DNA from: Thermoanaerobacter sp. A7A
Lineage (GTDB): Bacteria > Bacillota > Thermoanaerobacteria > Thermoanaerobacterales > Thermoanaerobacteraceae
Direction: 5' to 3'
NCBI RefSeq assembly: GCF_000445185.1
Contig: NZ_AVAF01000176.1
Location: 1-55,267, forward strand
DNA length: 55,267 bases
The notes below the pieces were generated by a model. That model worked only from the letters and a program-made list of their open reading frames with translations, was not told the DNA's origin and searched no databases. A program made the position numbers and the translations under genes. Shown piece after piece: positions 25,122-33,774 of the stretch (the first letter of the stretch is position 1; every line of letters begins with the position of its first letter).

Positions 25122-26519
25122 TTATTTAATTGCTTTTTCCGCTTCTTGATATTTCTCATTTGCTAACTTATTAAGTTGATTTACATAATCTTCTATCTTG
25201 AGACCAAGTTTAGGAGCATTCCATAAAACATCTCCAATTGTTGCATTATCTTTATCACCAATCTTAATACCTGTTGGAGCATTCCACCTTGCATCTACAT
25301 AGCCTGGAATAAATTTAAATCCTTCTACAAAACTATTATTAATATTATCATAAGCTTCTTTCAGTCCTTCGACATTTGCTAAAGAAATAAATTTATCTAT
25401 TAACTCTTTATCATTCATAATAGGCAAGGAATTCACATATATTCCTGATTTTTGGGCTAATTCAAGACGTTTTAAATAACCCTCTTTTGAAAAAGACATC
25501 CATTTTGCAAATTCATATGCTTCTTGAGGATGTTTAGTTGATTTTGATATTCCAAGATAGTCCAAAGTTACTGGAGTTCGACCATTAGGAATTCCGACAA
25601 ATGCCCAATTAAAATTAAGGTTTTTCTTAAAATCCGGTATCATCCAAGTTCCATCCCAATGAATAGCTACATGTCCAGTTTGCCAAGCATTAGCATCTTT
25701 ACTTCCTGCAATTTTGGCCTTTTGTTCATCACTTAAAGCATTGAAAACAGCACCAGCTTTATCAAAAGTCTTAGCAAGATTTATGCCATCAATGAATTCC
25801 TGTGATGTCAAATTAAATCCTTTCCCATCCCATGTATACCAACCGTATTTATTAGAAACAGCTCCAGGATACCAGTCTATTATTTCGCTTTCATTGTCTA
25901 AACCTATAATTCCTTTGCTAGGTTTAGTTAAATCTAATACAGCTTTTTTAAATTCGTCAACTGTAAATCCAAATTTCAACGGCGTGATATTCTCTTTATC
26001 AAAAATGTCTTTATTGATGTAATATCCCATAAAGTGCTCCGCAAAAGGAACTGCATAAATTTTACCATTGTAATTGATTGTATCTGTTATATTCTTAGGA
26101 ATTTGATTCCATTCGTTATCATTTTGAGCAAGAGATGACAAGTCATATAACCAACCATTAGCAATACCTGTTGGTACATTTATAAGCATAAATACATCAG
26201 GCATTTCTCCAGAAGCTGCAGCTGTAGCTAAGCTTCCATTCCAATCTTGTGTACTAATTGATTCGTCAATTTCTACTTTTATGTTAGGATGTGTTTCCAT
26301 GAAAGCTTGTATCATCTGTCTTTCAAGATTATTTTCTTCCTCTGTTCCAAGATTCCAATTGGCATATTTAATTGTCACGACTTCCTTTGTTGCAGTATTA
26401 GAATTCGAACTTGTTTCAGAAGTGTTAGAGGCACTGTTACTAGTCTTAGAACAACCTGCTGCCAAAGTAATAAGAAGTATCGTCATGATTATGGCTAACA
26501 CTCTTTTAAAATTTTTCAT
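25122..26519 (-). CDS. Sugar ABC transporter solute-binding lipoprotein
   Basis: The 465-aa protein has a lipoprotein signal with the lipobox LAAGC (Cys23), a Ser/Thr/Asn-rich tether and a family 1-type binding domain (QAFMETHPNIKVEIDESIS, YAVPFAEHFMGYYINKDIFD, YEFAKWMSFSKEGYLKRLEL). It is the first gene of the nine-gene operon and has a strong GGGGGA site. It sits behind a TTGACA/TATACT promoter with a LacI-type operator. It should deliver oligosaccharides to one of the two permease pairs; which one is not clear. Confidence 0.9.
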   Translation of the reverse strand: MKNFKRVLAIIMTILLITLAAGCSKTSNSASNTSETSSNSNTATKEVVTIKYANWNLGTEEENNLERQMIQAFMETHPNIKVEIDESISTQDWNGSLATAAASGEMPDVFMLINVPTGIANGWLYDLSSLAQNDNEWNQIPKNITDTINYNGKIYAVPFAEHFMGYYINKDIFDKENITPLKFGFTVDEFKKAVLDLTKPSKGIIGLDNESEIIDWYPGAVSNKYGWYTWDGKGFNLTSQEFIDGINLAKTFDKAGAVFNALSDEQKAKIAGSKDANAWQTGHVAIHWDGTWMIPDFKKNLNFNWAFVGIPNGRTPVTLDYLGISKSTKHPQEAYEFAKWMSFSKEGYLKRLELAQKSGIYVNSLPIMNDKELIDKFISLANVEGLKEAYDNINNSFVEGFKFIPGYVDARWNAPTGIKIGDKDNATIGDVLWNAPKLGLKIEDYVNQLNKLANEKYQEAEKAIK

Positions 26520-26551
26520 AAAAATCCCCCATTCTTCCTTAATTTTTTATA

Positions 26552-26585
26552 ATATAACAAGTTATATAAGTATAACTTGTTATAT
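26552..26585 (-). promoter_or_regulatory. Perfect 15-nt inverted repeat in the leader of the transporter operon
   Basis: ATATAACAAGTTATA and TATAACTTGTTATAT are perfect inverted arms around TAAG, 33 nt upstream of the binding-protein start. Each arm is itself nearly palindromic (TATAAC-NN-GTTATA), so this can be read either as an RNA hairpin in the leader or as two adjacent dimer operators. No U tract follows directly, so it is not a standard terminator. Confidence 0.6.
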
Positions 26586-26677
26586 CCACGAAAATGTGTA
26601 ATCGTAATCAATGTGCCTGTAAAAAATTCTGATACTTGTTATTACTACATCAGAGTAATATTTTTTGGGAAATTTAG

Positions 26678-26727
26678 TGAAACGTTTCGATTAATTTTAG
26701 TATATCACCTCCTTTTAAGACTGTCAA
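26678..26727 (-). promoter_or_regulatory. Promoter and LacI operator of the transporter-glucanase operon
   Basis: On the minus strand TTGACA (26722-26727), a 17-nt spacer and TATACT (26699-26704) form a near-consensus promoter. The palindrome GAAACGTTTC (26679-26688, extended TGAAACGTTTCGA) lies at about +4 to +14. The same sequence stands downstream of the -10 box of the LacI gene at 39313, so this is a probable binding site for that LacI protein. The leader is about 170 nt long. Confidence 0.8.
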
Positions 26728-26852
26728 TAAGTTTTTTTATTTTTTATTTAATTTTAAAGTCGCATTTACTTCCCACAAGATCTTCGGTGTAAAATAGATG
26801 CAAAAAATAACATAATAAACATTATTAAAAGATAATCCTTATCTTAAGTTAA

Positions 26853-26866
26853 TTGAAACATTTCAA
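26853..26866. promoter_or_regulatory. Second LacI-type palindrome upstream of the transporter operon
   Basis: TTGAAACATTTCAA is a perfect palindrome and one base from the GAAACGTTTC core of the main operator. It lies about 175 bp upstream of that operator and 15 nt past the GH35 stop. It could be an auxiliary site for DNA looping by a tetrameric LacI protein. Confidence 0.5.
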
Positions 26867-26880
26867 CTATTATTTCCCTT

Positions 26881-29292
26881 TTATTTAAAACCTATCTCAA
26901 GCATATTATTTATTTTCGCATGTTTTTTAGAAACTACTTTAATCCTCTCTCCGTTTTTTATAATATCATAATCTTGACTGGCAATTACTTCTCTATCAGT
27001 TTCTAATACAATAATATCTTGGGGCTGTGTAAGCCGAAATTTTATAGAATTTTTTTCAACTCCCACAATTTCAGCAGTAGAATAAATTATTTTTACGCCA
27101 TTGAAAAAAACATTGAGGGGCAACATGACTCCATCTTTTCCCCGAATAACAAACTTTTGCCCATCTAAAAGTTTCTGTCCATTTTCATATAAATGTATTT
27201 CTTTATCAAAGTCATCCAGATTAATAATGTATAGGAAGCGCTCTTTTTCTTTATTAACAGTTGTAGTTATAAAAATGCCATATTGCAAGTAGTCATGAGA
27301 AAGAGCTGCTTTAGCCCCAAGCCTCTCTAATGCTGTTTTAAAAAACAGAACATCACAAACATAATTTGTTGTAATAGCTATGATCTTCCCTTTACCTACT
27401 TGGGTTTCAAAACCACACACTTCATCTGTACCATGGATACGCAGAAGAGCCTGTCCTTTTTTCACTTGAAAAGTTTGTGCAAAGTGTGCACGCACCTCAG
27501 GACGTGGTGCAGTCCAACCATCAGCATACAATGTCAAATAAAAATCGTCACTGCTTTTTCTAATGCCAATTTCTTTAACATTTATAGCATCTGCAAAAAT
27601 AGTGCAGGATTTGCCCTCCATATCTAATTGTGGAACTTCTCCATAAAGAAGAATATTTCCTCCCTCTTTCATATAGTCAACTAGTTTTTGTTGAATATTA
27701 AAATCCATATAGCGAGCTGATGCAACAACTAATACTGGAATATTTTGAGGATCAATAGGTTTATTTTGAAGGTCAATGGAGCCAAAACGATAATTAGCAA
27801 GTAATATAGCCCGTATCATAGTTTCCCAAGCGCTATATGCCCTATTCATTGTAAGATTCTCTATGATATCTTTCATTTTATTACTTTTACTGTAATAATA
27901 CTCTGTCATATAATAATCGGGTATAAAAGCAAATGCGACTTCATCATGTTCTTCTTTCATAGATGCTATTTTGTCAGAAACCGCCATAACCGTATTAATA
28001 ATGCGTGCCATTCTGGGATATGTATAATTTAATTCACCTTCAGGCGATATTGGAGCTGCAAAACCATGCCGTTCACCTGTAGTAGCTATTCTATCATTTC
28101 CATCGTTAGGTTTAGGCTCAAGAATGTAGTTTATGCCTCCAGAAAAAAGATAATAATTTAATAGTTTATTTCCTTGAGCAATACACATGCGGGTTTTTAG
28201 ATCTACCGCAGCAGAATCATATCGGCCACCATAAGTATTTCCGTAATTACCATCTCCACATTCAAATTCTAAAGATGTAAGGGGTTGGTCCGTAGTATTT
28301 ACTGCATCCATAAAACTATTAATAATATATAAGTCTTGAAAATTGTCCATAGTTAAATTACCTAGATATATATCTGATCCCGCAATATAGCCGGGTGCCT
28401 GTGTATATGATTCATACAATTGACTTATTCCAATAGGAAATGTAAAACCACGCCCATTACTAGTACCATGAATATTTACAAAAAACGGGATGTCTTTAAC
28501 CCCGAATTCTTCTGCATACGAACGCAACGCAGCAATATAACGGGCAAAACGGTTTCTCATATAATATCCAAGGTCGCGAAAAAGTTCTAAGGCATACTCT
28601 TCTTTAGGAGATCGAATTTTTATTGCAAAGCTTTCCATATCTTCTATATCAAAAGGATATCGTAATCTAAGAGTTTTTTCGTCGTATTTTTCTTTAAGCC
28701 ATTTTACAAAATCTACAAGAGTATTTTCTGTAAAATCTGGGCAATTACTTACCCAAGAGAGCATACCTACTTCATTATCAAGTTGAACACCAATAATATT
28801 TCCTCCTTTAGTATAGAGACGAGGTGCAATTACTTGCATTACAGCTCCATACCATTTATATACCTCTTGCAAAAATCCAGGTGCAAGGTAATCAACAGTT
28901 TTTGTAGTTGTAGGTTTATTATCCCAACATGCAGGAATAATTTCCGGATGTTTTTCATAAACCCAGTAAGGAATACCTTCGTTTTTCATTTCTGCCATTA
29001 CAAAGGGCCCTGGTCTTGCTAAAAAATAAAGCCCATTTTCCTTGCATAAATCAATAAAACCGCCCAAGTCCAATTCAGGTCGGTATTTACCCTCCAAATC
29101 TACCATTCCCTCGCAAGACTCATGACAAATCCATGGAATGTAAGAAGATACAGCATTACAACCTGTTGCTTTTAACTTATTAATACGGTCTTGCCAATAT
29201 TTTTTATCAAGACGAAAATAATGTATTTCGCCAGACATAATAATTTGTGGTTTGCCATCTATAATAATCTGCTTGTTTTTAATTTCAATCAT
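26881..29292 (-). CDS. GH35-family glycosidase (beta-galactosidase-like), copy A
   Basis: The 803-aa protein has GH35 signatures: SGEIHYFR (residues 20-27), ARPGPFVMAE (92-101), an acid/base candidate Glu174 in QLDNEVG and a nucleophile candidate Glu342 in LEFECGDG. It has no signal sequence and so is cytoplasmic. GH35 is mostly beta-galactosidase, but the family also contains enzymes acting on beta-1,2-glucooligosaccharides, which would suit the neighbouring GH144-like genes. It is the last gene of the right-hand operon, 19 nt after the second GH144-like gene. Copy B of identical length, but clearly diverged, is at 35840-38251. Confidence 0.85.
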   Translation of the reverse strand: MIEIKNKQIIIDGKPQIIMSGEIHYFRLDKKYWQDRINKLKATGCNAVSSYIPWICHESCEGMVDLEGKYRPELDLGGFIDLCKENGLYFLARPGPFVMAEMKNEGIPYWVYEKHPEIIPACWDNKPTTTKTVDYLAPGFLQEVYKWYGAVMQVIAPRLYTKGGNIIGVQLDNEVGMLSWVSNCPDFTENTLVDFVKWLKEKYDEKTLRLRYPFDIEDMESFAIKIRSPKEEYALELFRDLGYYMRNRFARYIAALRSYAEEFGVKDIPFFVNIHGTSNGRGFTFPIGISQLYESYTQAPGYIAGSDIYLGNLTMDNFQDLYIINSFMDAVNTTDQPLTSLEFECGDGNYGNTYGGRYDSAAVDLKTRMCIAQGNKLLNYYLFSGGINYILEPKPNDGNDRIATTGERHGFAAPISPEGELNYTYPRMARIINTVMAVSDKIASMKEEHDEVAFAFIPDYYMTEYYYSKSNKMKDIIENLTMNRAYSAWETMIRAILLANYRFGSIDLQNKPIDPQNIPVLVVASARYMDFNIQQKLVDYMKEGGNILLYGEVPQLDMEGKSCTIFADAINVKEIGIRKSSDDFYLTLYADGWTAPRPEVRAHFAQTFQVKKGQALLRIHGTDEVCGFETQVGKGKIIAITTNYVCDVLFFKTALERLGAKAALSHDYLQYGIFITTTVNKEKERFLYIINLDDFDKEIHLYENGQKLLDGQKFVIRGKDGVMLPLNVFFNGVKIIYSTAEIVGVEKNSIKFRLTQPQDIIVLETDREVIASQDYDIIKNGERIKVVSKKHAKINNMLEIGFK

Positions 29293-29311
29293 TTTCTATA
29301 CCACCCAAAAT

Positions 29312-31339
29312 TTAATTATTTCTCGCTAAGGCTACTTTGTCTTCAGTTATTTCACCAATTGCAGCACTTTGCACTGCTTGCCCTGAAATTGAACCTAAAA
29401 TGCCAAAAATTCCTTTGGTCCTCGGAATAACTTCAAATTTGATATATTTTCCACTATCTTCTGGCTTTAATTTATATGTTAATGAATTTGCGCCAGGAAT
29501 AGGTATAAATTCTCCATTAGGTGATGAAGATATTAACCACCTATAAATTGAATTTCCTTCTTTAACTCCTTTGCAACTGTAATAGACATAATTTCCTTTT
29601 AAAATATTTCCCACTATTGGCTTTCCATCTATTAATACAGAGTGAGCAATAGGTTTATTAGTCCTAAATTCAATATCATCAAGGTAAAAAATTTCTGAAG
29701 CATTAATGTCACCTGGTTCAACTCCAATTCTTATTTCGGTTAATTGCGCCAGTTTATTTTTTATAGAAGAAATATCCCATTCATAAGTCTTCCAACCATT
29801 TTTATTTGTTGCCTTGAAAATTTTCTCAGAAATCTTGTTTCCTTTATTATCTATAAAACTTATTTTTAATTTTACTCTTCCATATATTGAAAAAACAAAA
29901 CTATCCATATAATCCAGGTCTATTTCCTTGATATTTGTATAAAAATAAGCATCTTTTACTTCCGTTTTTTTATATTCTACTTTCAAACAATATACCCCTG
30001 TGTTAGCCATATTATCTACTATATGTATTTGATATACATTATTGCCTCCGTCTTTCCAGCCTGTTGAAATGGAATTACCCTCAAAATCATCTATAATCTT
30101 AGAAGCAATGTCCACGAAACCAACCTTTTTCATTCCCGACTGTATGTACTTGTTCTTCATAAAAGTTTTCCAGATAAATCCTGTTCTATAGTTCTCTATC
30201 ATTAAAAGTGTAATACCTTTATCTATTCCTATAACATCTTCAGCATACCATTCCGGAGAAACATCTAAATTATAAGCATCTTTAAATCCATATTTTCCCC
30301 ATAATTTCTTATGGTTTTTATAATAATTATTTAAAGCCTCAATTGATTCTTCTGGCGTAAATATAACAGAACCAGCTGCTCCCGCAGGTGGAACTGTCCC
30401 ATCAACAAAATTCTGCCTGTTATCATAACCTGATGGAGGAGCTCCATATCCTCCTTTGTAACCATTTGGCCCATCGCAGGCAGTTAATCCCCACGAATTT
30501 TCTCCAAAAGTTTTATATATATCACTGTAATCAATACAAAATTGTCTGTTTGACTTTGAAGCAATAATTGAATTCTCCCACCAATTAACTCCTTCCTTAT
30601 CAATTTTATTTCGCATGTCAAACCAAGCAAAAGAATATTGGTATGTAAAAAGAGAACCTGTCCATGTATGAACAATAGGAGGATAATAGCCATATGCTCC
30701 CCATGCCCTTTCAAAGTGATAAAACACCTCTGCATTAACAGGAAAAGTTGGAGAGGCTGCTGCAAGAAAATATACCATAAATTGCTCAGCATACCAATCC
30801 CAGGCCCCAAAAAAACCTTTCTCAGGAGAGTATCCCATATAAAAATGATTTGTCCTAGGATTTAAGTACCATTTCCAATTTACTCTTTTATAAATCTGCT
30901 CAGCTTTTTCTTTTATGATACCTCCAAAATATTCTCCTACTGTTATTGCTCCGTTAATTAATATAGCTGTATCTATAATTGATATTTCAGAATTTCTTGT
31001 CCTCTTTGCAGTATTCATATCTAAGAAGTGATAAAAGAAACCATTTATTTGTTCTGCATTATTTATTAAAGTATCAAGAGTTCCTAAAACTCTGTCATAT
31101 GCTTCTTTATAAGTAATCCAATGCCTTTCTACCCCAATTGTAATAGCCGTTAATCCAAATCCTACAGAGGCAATACTGCACACATCTGGATTGCTTGGAG
31201 ACCTATCTTTTATCAAACCAAATCCAGGACTATTTTTATCTGTATTTGCTTCTTCCCAAAAAAACTTAAAACTCTTTTGACTTTCTAAATCTAAAATTTT
31301 CTTCTTTTTAAATAATTGTAATTCAAACAATAATCTCAT
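29312..31339 (-). CDS. GH144-like glucanase with C-terminal carbohydrate-binding-like and Ig-like domains, no signal peptide
   Basis: Residues about 15-400 repeat the glucoamylase-superfamily domain of the 12895-14208 enzyme (SEISIIDTAILINGAITVGE, WDWYAEQFMVYFL, NSWGLTACDGPNGY, DGTVPPAGAAGS). Residues about 415-560 look like a CBM11- or galactose-binding-type beta sandwich (DDFEGNSISTGWKDGG, FYLDDIEF), and about 565-675 like an Ig-like module. AGGAGG sits 8 nt before the ATG, so the start is sound. Yet the N-terminus MRLLFELQLFKKKK has no export signal, which is odd for an enzyme with binding modules. It is co-transcribed with GH94, GH2 and GH35 genes. Confidence 0.8.
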   Translation of the reverse strand: MRLLFELQLFKKKKILDLESQKSFKFFWEEANTDKNSPGFGLIKDRSPSNPDVCSIASVGFGLTAITIGVERHWITYKEAYDRVLGTLDTLINNAEQINGFFYHFLDMNTAKRTRNSEISIIDTAILINGAITVGEYFGGIIKEKAEQIYKRVNWKWYLNPRTNHFYMGYSPEKGFFGAWDWYAEQFMVYFLAAASPTFPVNAEVFYHFERAWGAYGYYPPIVHTWTGSLFTYQYSFAWFDMRNKIDKEGVNWWENSIIASKSNRQFCIDYSDIYKTFGENSWGLTACDGPNGYKGGYGAPPSGYDNRQNFVDGTVPPAGAAGSVIFTPEESIEALNNYYKNHKKLWGKYGFKDAYNLDVSPEWYAEDVIGIDKGITLLMIENYRTGFIWKTFMKNKYIQSGMKKVGFVDIASKIIDDFEGNSISTGWKDGGNNVYQIHIVDNMANTGVYCLKVEYKKTEVKDAYFYTNIKEIDLDYMDSFVFSIYGRVKLKISFIDNKGNKISEKIFKATNKNGWKTYEWDISSIKNKLAQLTEIRIGVEPGDINASEIFYLDDIEFRTNKPIAHSVLIDGKPIVGNILKGNYVYYSCKGVKEGNSIYRWLISSSPNGEFIPIPGANSLTYKLKPEDSGKYIKFEVIPRTKGIFGILGSISGQAVQSAAIGEITEDKVALARNN

Positions 31340-31361
31340 TAAAAAGCCTCCTATATGAGCT

Positions 31362-33749
31362 TTATTTACCCATTATTACTTTTACTTCATGAGTTTTACC
31401 ATCATTTAAATCGGGAATTTTATTACCTTCAATCAATTTGCCATCTATATAAATTTCCTTTACACCTTTCTGAACATGTTCCTTATTTTCAACAACAATA
31501 TTATAAATTGAGTTTCTAAACTTCCTTGTATAAGTAAAACCTTCCCATTCTGCAGGAATAGCTGGGTCAACAATTAAACCATCATAATCTGCACGTATAC
31601 CCAAAATCCAATTAGTAGCTACCCTATGAAGCCATTGTGCAGAACCAGTATACCACGTCCAGCTTCCACGGCCATAATTAGGGGACTGGGGTCCATCCGT
31701 ATTTCCTGGCAATACATACGGTTCAGCTTTATAATGCTCAATATTGCTCGAACGATTAGGAGGGCATATTTTTCTATAAACTTCATAAGCTTTGTCAATT
31801 TGATTAATTAAAATATATGCTATAATAGACCAAGTAGCTGCATGAGTATATACTCCTCCATTTTCGCGAAGACCAGGCGCATATCTTGTAATATATCCAA
31901 TATCTTCTCTTACTTTACTGTAAGCGGGATAAAGTAAAAGGGTGCCATAATCTCTAAGCAAATATTTTGATACAGATTCCATACAAACTTTACTTCTTTC
32001 TGGATCTGCTATTCCACTAATTACTGCCCATGTCTGTGGATTTAAATAGATAAATCCCTCATCATTTTCTTTGCTTCCTACTTTTTCACCTTCATCAGTA
32101 GTAGCTTGTAAATACCACTCTCCATCCCAGCCAAATCTATTTATAGAATCCTTAAGAGTATTTTGAACATCATCGCATTTATTGGCAAATTTTATATCCC
32201 CTATTTTTCTTGCAATATATTTAAAGTCCTCAAGAATAACATATAAAAATTCTCCAAGCCAGAAACTCTCTCCTTTCCAGTCCCAACCAACTGCACTTAA
32301 TCCATCGTTCCAGTCATTTTCTCCAATCAGTGGAACACCTCTTGGGCTAAATCGCATGAATGCCCTTTCAATTGAGCGTTTACAATGTTCATAAAGATTG
32401 CCTTCATTACCATCCAGGAAAGGCACTACTTCATTAAGTATATCAAAGTCGTTTGTCTCCTTTAGATAATTTATCGTTATAAACGGAAGCCATAGCAAAT
32501 CATCAGAACATTTTGTTTCAGGCCCATTACCAGATATAGTCATCCACCAATGTAGTACAGTCCCGTCTCTTTTTTGTTTTGATGCATGCATGAGAATTTG
32601 CCTTTTTGTATATTCTGGTATACTCTCTAAAAATATCATAGAATCCTGAAGTTGGTCTCTATAACCATAGCCACCGCTTATCTGATAATATGCTGCTTTA
32701 CCCCATATACGACATGATATTGCTTGGTATTTAAGCCAGATATTAGTCATAATATTCATTCCATCATCAGGTGTATTTATTTTTTCACTATCAATAAATC
32801 GGCTCCAAAATTCCTTAACTTTTTCAAAAGCATTTTCAACTTCAGTTACCTTATTGTATTTTCGTGAAAGCTCTAAAGCCTCTGTGAGATTATCTGCACA
32901 ACCTAAAGTAAAAGCAATTTTCTTAGTTTCACCTGGATCAAGCACAACTTCAACTTGAAGAGCGCCAATGGCATCACCAAATCTTCCTGTATTTTTCTTC
33001 AGAAACTTTTCCTCCATTGCCTTTGGATTTACTTGTGAACCATACATACCTATAAAAGATTCTTTATCCCCATCGTAAGAAACAGGCACTTCGCTTGTCG
33101 TATGAAAAGCTACATATTCCCAGCTTCTATTGTTGTGCTGTCCTTTTTTATTCGGCAAACCCCATAAATATTTATTTACTATAAATCCATTTATATCTTT
33201 CTCATATTTCGTATCAATAAATATTTTGTGAAACTCTCTGTGCTCATCGTGCCCAAAACCCAAATTCCACTCAAGGTACGTAAAAAGGTTAAGTACGCGT
33301 TTTCTATCAGTTTCATTAGTTAGTGTCAGTTCCCATAATTCTACTGGTTCATATGGTGCAACAAACATTTTCAAACTGCTTTTTATACCGTTCTTTGTCT
33401 GGGTTATTACAGAATACCCAATTCCATGGCGGACTTCATAAAAGTCAGGTTCGCTGCATACAGGTTTCCATGATGCAGACCAAAATTCTTTGGATTCCTC
33501 ATCTCTAATGTATATGTATTTCCCCCATTCATCCTTGATTATGTCTTGGGAATACCTTGTAAGACGATTTTCAACAGCATTACCTCTCCAAGAAAAGCCA
33601 CTACCCGTTTGTGAAACTATAAATGAATAATCACCATTGCTTATTACATTTACCCAAGGACGCGGAGTCTTTGGCGTCTTTATGACATACTCTCTTCCAT
33701 CCTCAGAAAAATATCCATATTGATTTTCAAACATTTTTTTGTATGACAT
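31362..33749 (-). CDS. GH94 glycoside phosphorylase
   Basis: The 795-aa cytoplasmic protein has the GH94 plan: an N-terminal beta sandwich (residues about 1-290), a linker helix and an (alpha/alpha)6 catalytic barrel (about 330-735). It carries GGYGYRDQLQDS (359-370), HWWMTISGNGPETKCSDD and the general-acid Asp482 in ENDWNDGLS. GH94 enzymes split beta-glucosidic bonds with phosphate, giving glucose 1-phosphate and saving ATP. Length is close to cellobiose and cellobionate phosphorylases and shorter than known 1,2-beta-oligoglucan phosphorylases. The substrate is therefore open: sophorose, cellobiose or an aldonate disaccharide are options. The operon suggests the product of its GH144, GH35 and GH2 enzymes. 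Confidence 0.88.
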   Translation of the reverse strand: MSYKKMFENQYGYFSEDGREYVIKTPKTPRPWVNVISNGDYSFIVSQTGSGFSWRGNAVENRLTRYSQDIIKDEWGKYIYIRDEESKEFWSASWKPVCSEPDFYEVRHGIGYSVITQTKNGIKSSLKMFVAPYEPVELWELTLTNETDRKRVLNLFTYLEWNLGFGHDEHREFHKIFIDTKYEKDINGFIVNKYLWGLPNKKGQHNNRSWEYVAFHTTSEVPVSYDGDKESFIGMYGSQVNPKAMEEKFLKKNTGRFGDAIGALQVEVVLDPGETKKIAFTLGCADNLTEALELSRKYNKVTEVENAFEKVKEFWSRFIDSEKINTPDDGMNIMTNIWLKYQAISCRIWGKAAYYQISGGYGYRDQLQDSMIFLESIPEYTKRQILMHASKQKRDGTVLHWWMTISGNGPETKCSDDLLWLPFITINYLKETNDFDILNEVVPFLDGNEGNLYEHCKRSIERAFMRFSPRGVPLIGENDWNDGLSAVGWDWKGESFWLGEFLYVILEDFKYIARKIGDIKFANKCDDVQNTLKDSINRFGWDGEWYLQATTDEGEKVGSKENDEGFIYLNPQTWAVISGIADPERSKVCMESVSKYLLRDYGTLLLYPAYSKVREDIGYITRYAPGLRENGGVYTHAATWSIIAYILINQIDKAYEVYRKICPPNRSSNIEHYKAEPYVLPGNTDGPQSPNYGRGSWTWYTGSAQWLHRVATNWILGIRADYDGLIVDPAIPAEWEGFTYTRKFRNSIYNIVVENKEHVQKGVKEIYIDGKLIEGNKIPDLNDGKTHEVKVIMGK

Positions 33750-33774
33750 AGCATTTTCTCCTCTCGCAGAAATT

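Noticed and set aside
26679-26688. CcpA cre site for GAAACGTTTC
   Set aside because: A cre site needs one extra base on each side of the central CG (TGNAANCGNTNNCA). The spacing here fits a LacI/GalR operator, and the same site stands at the LacI gene's own promoter.
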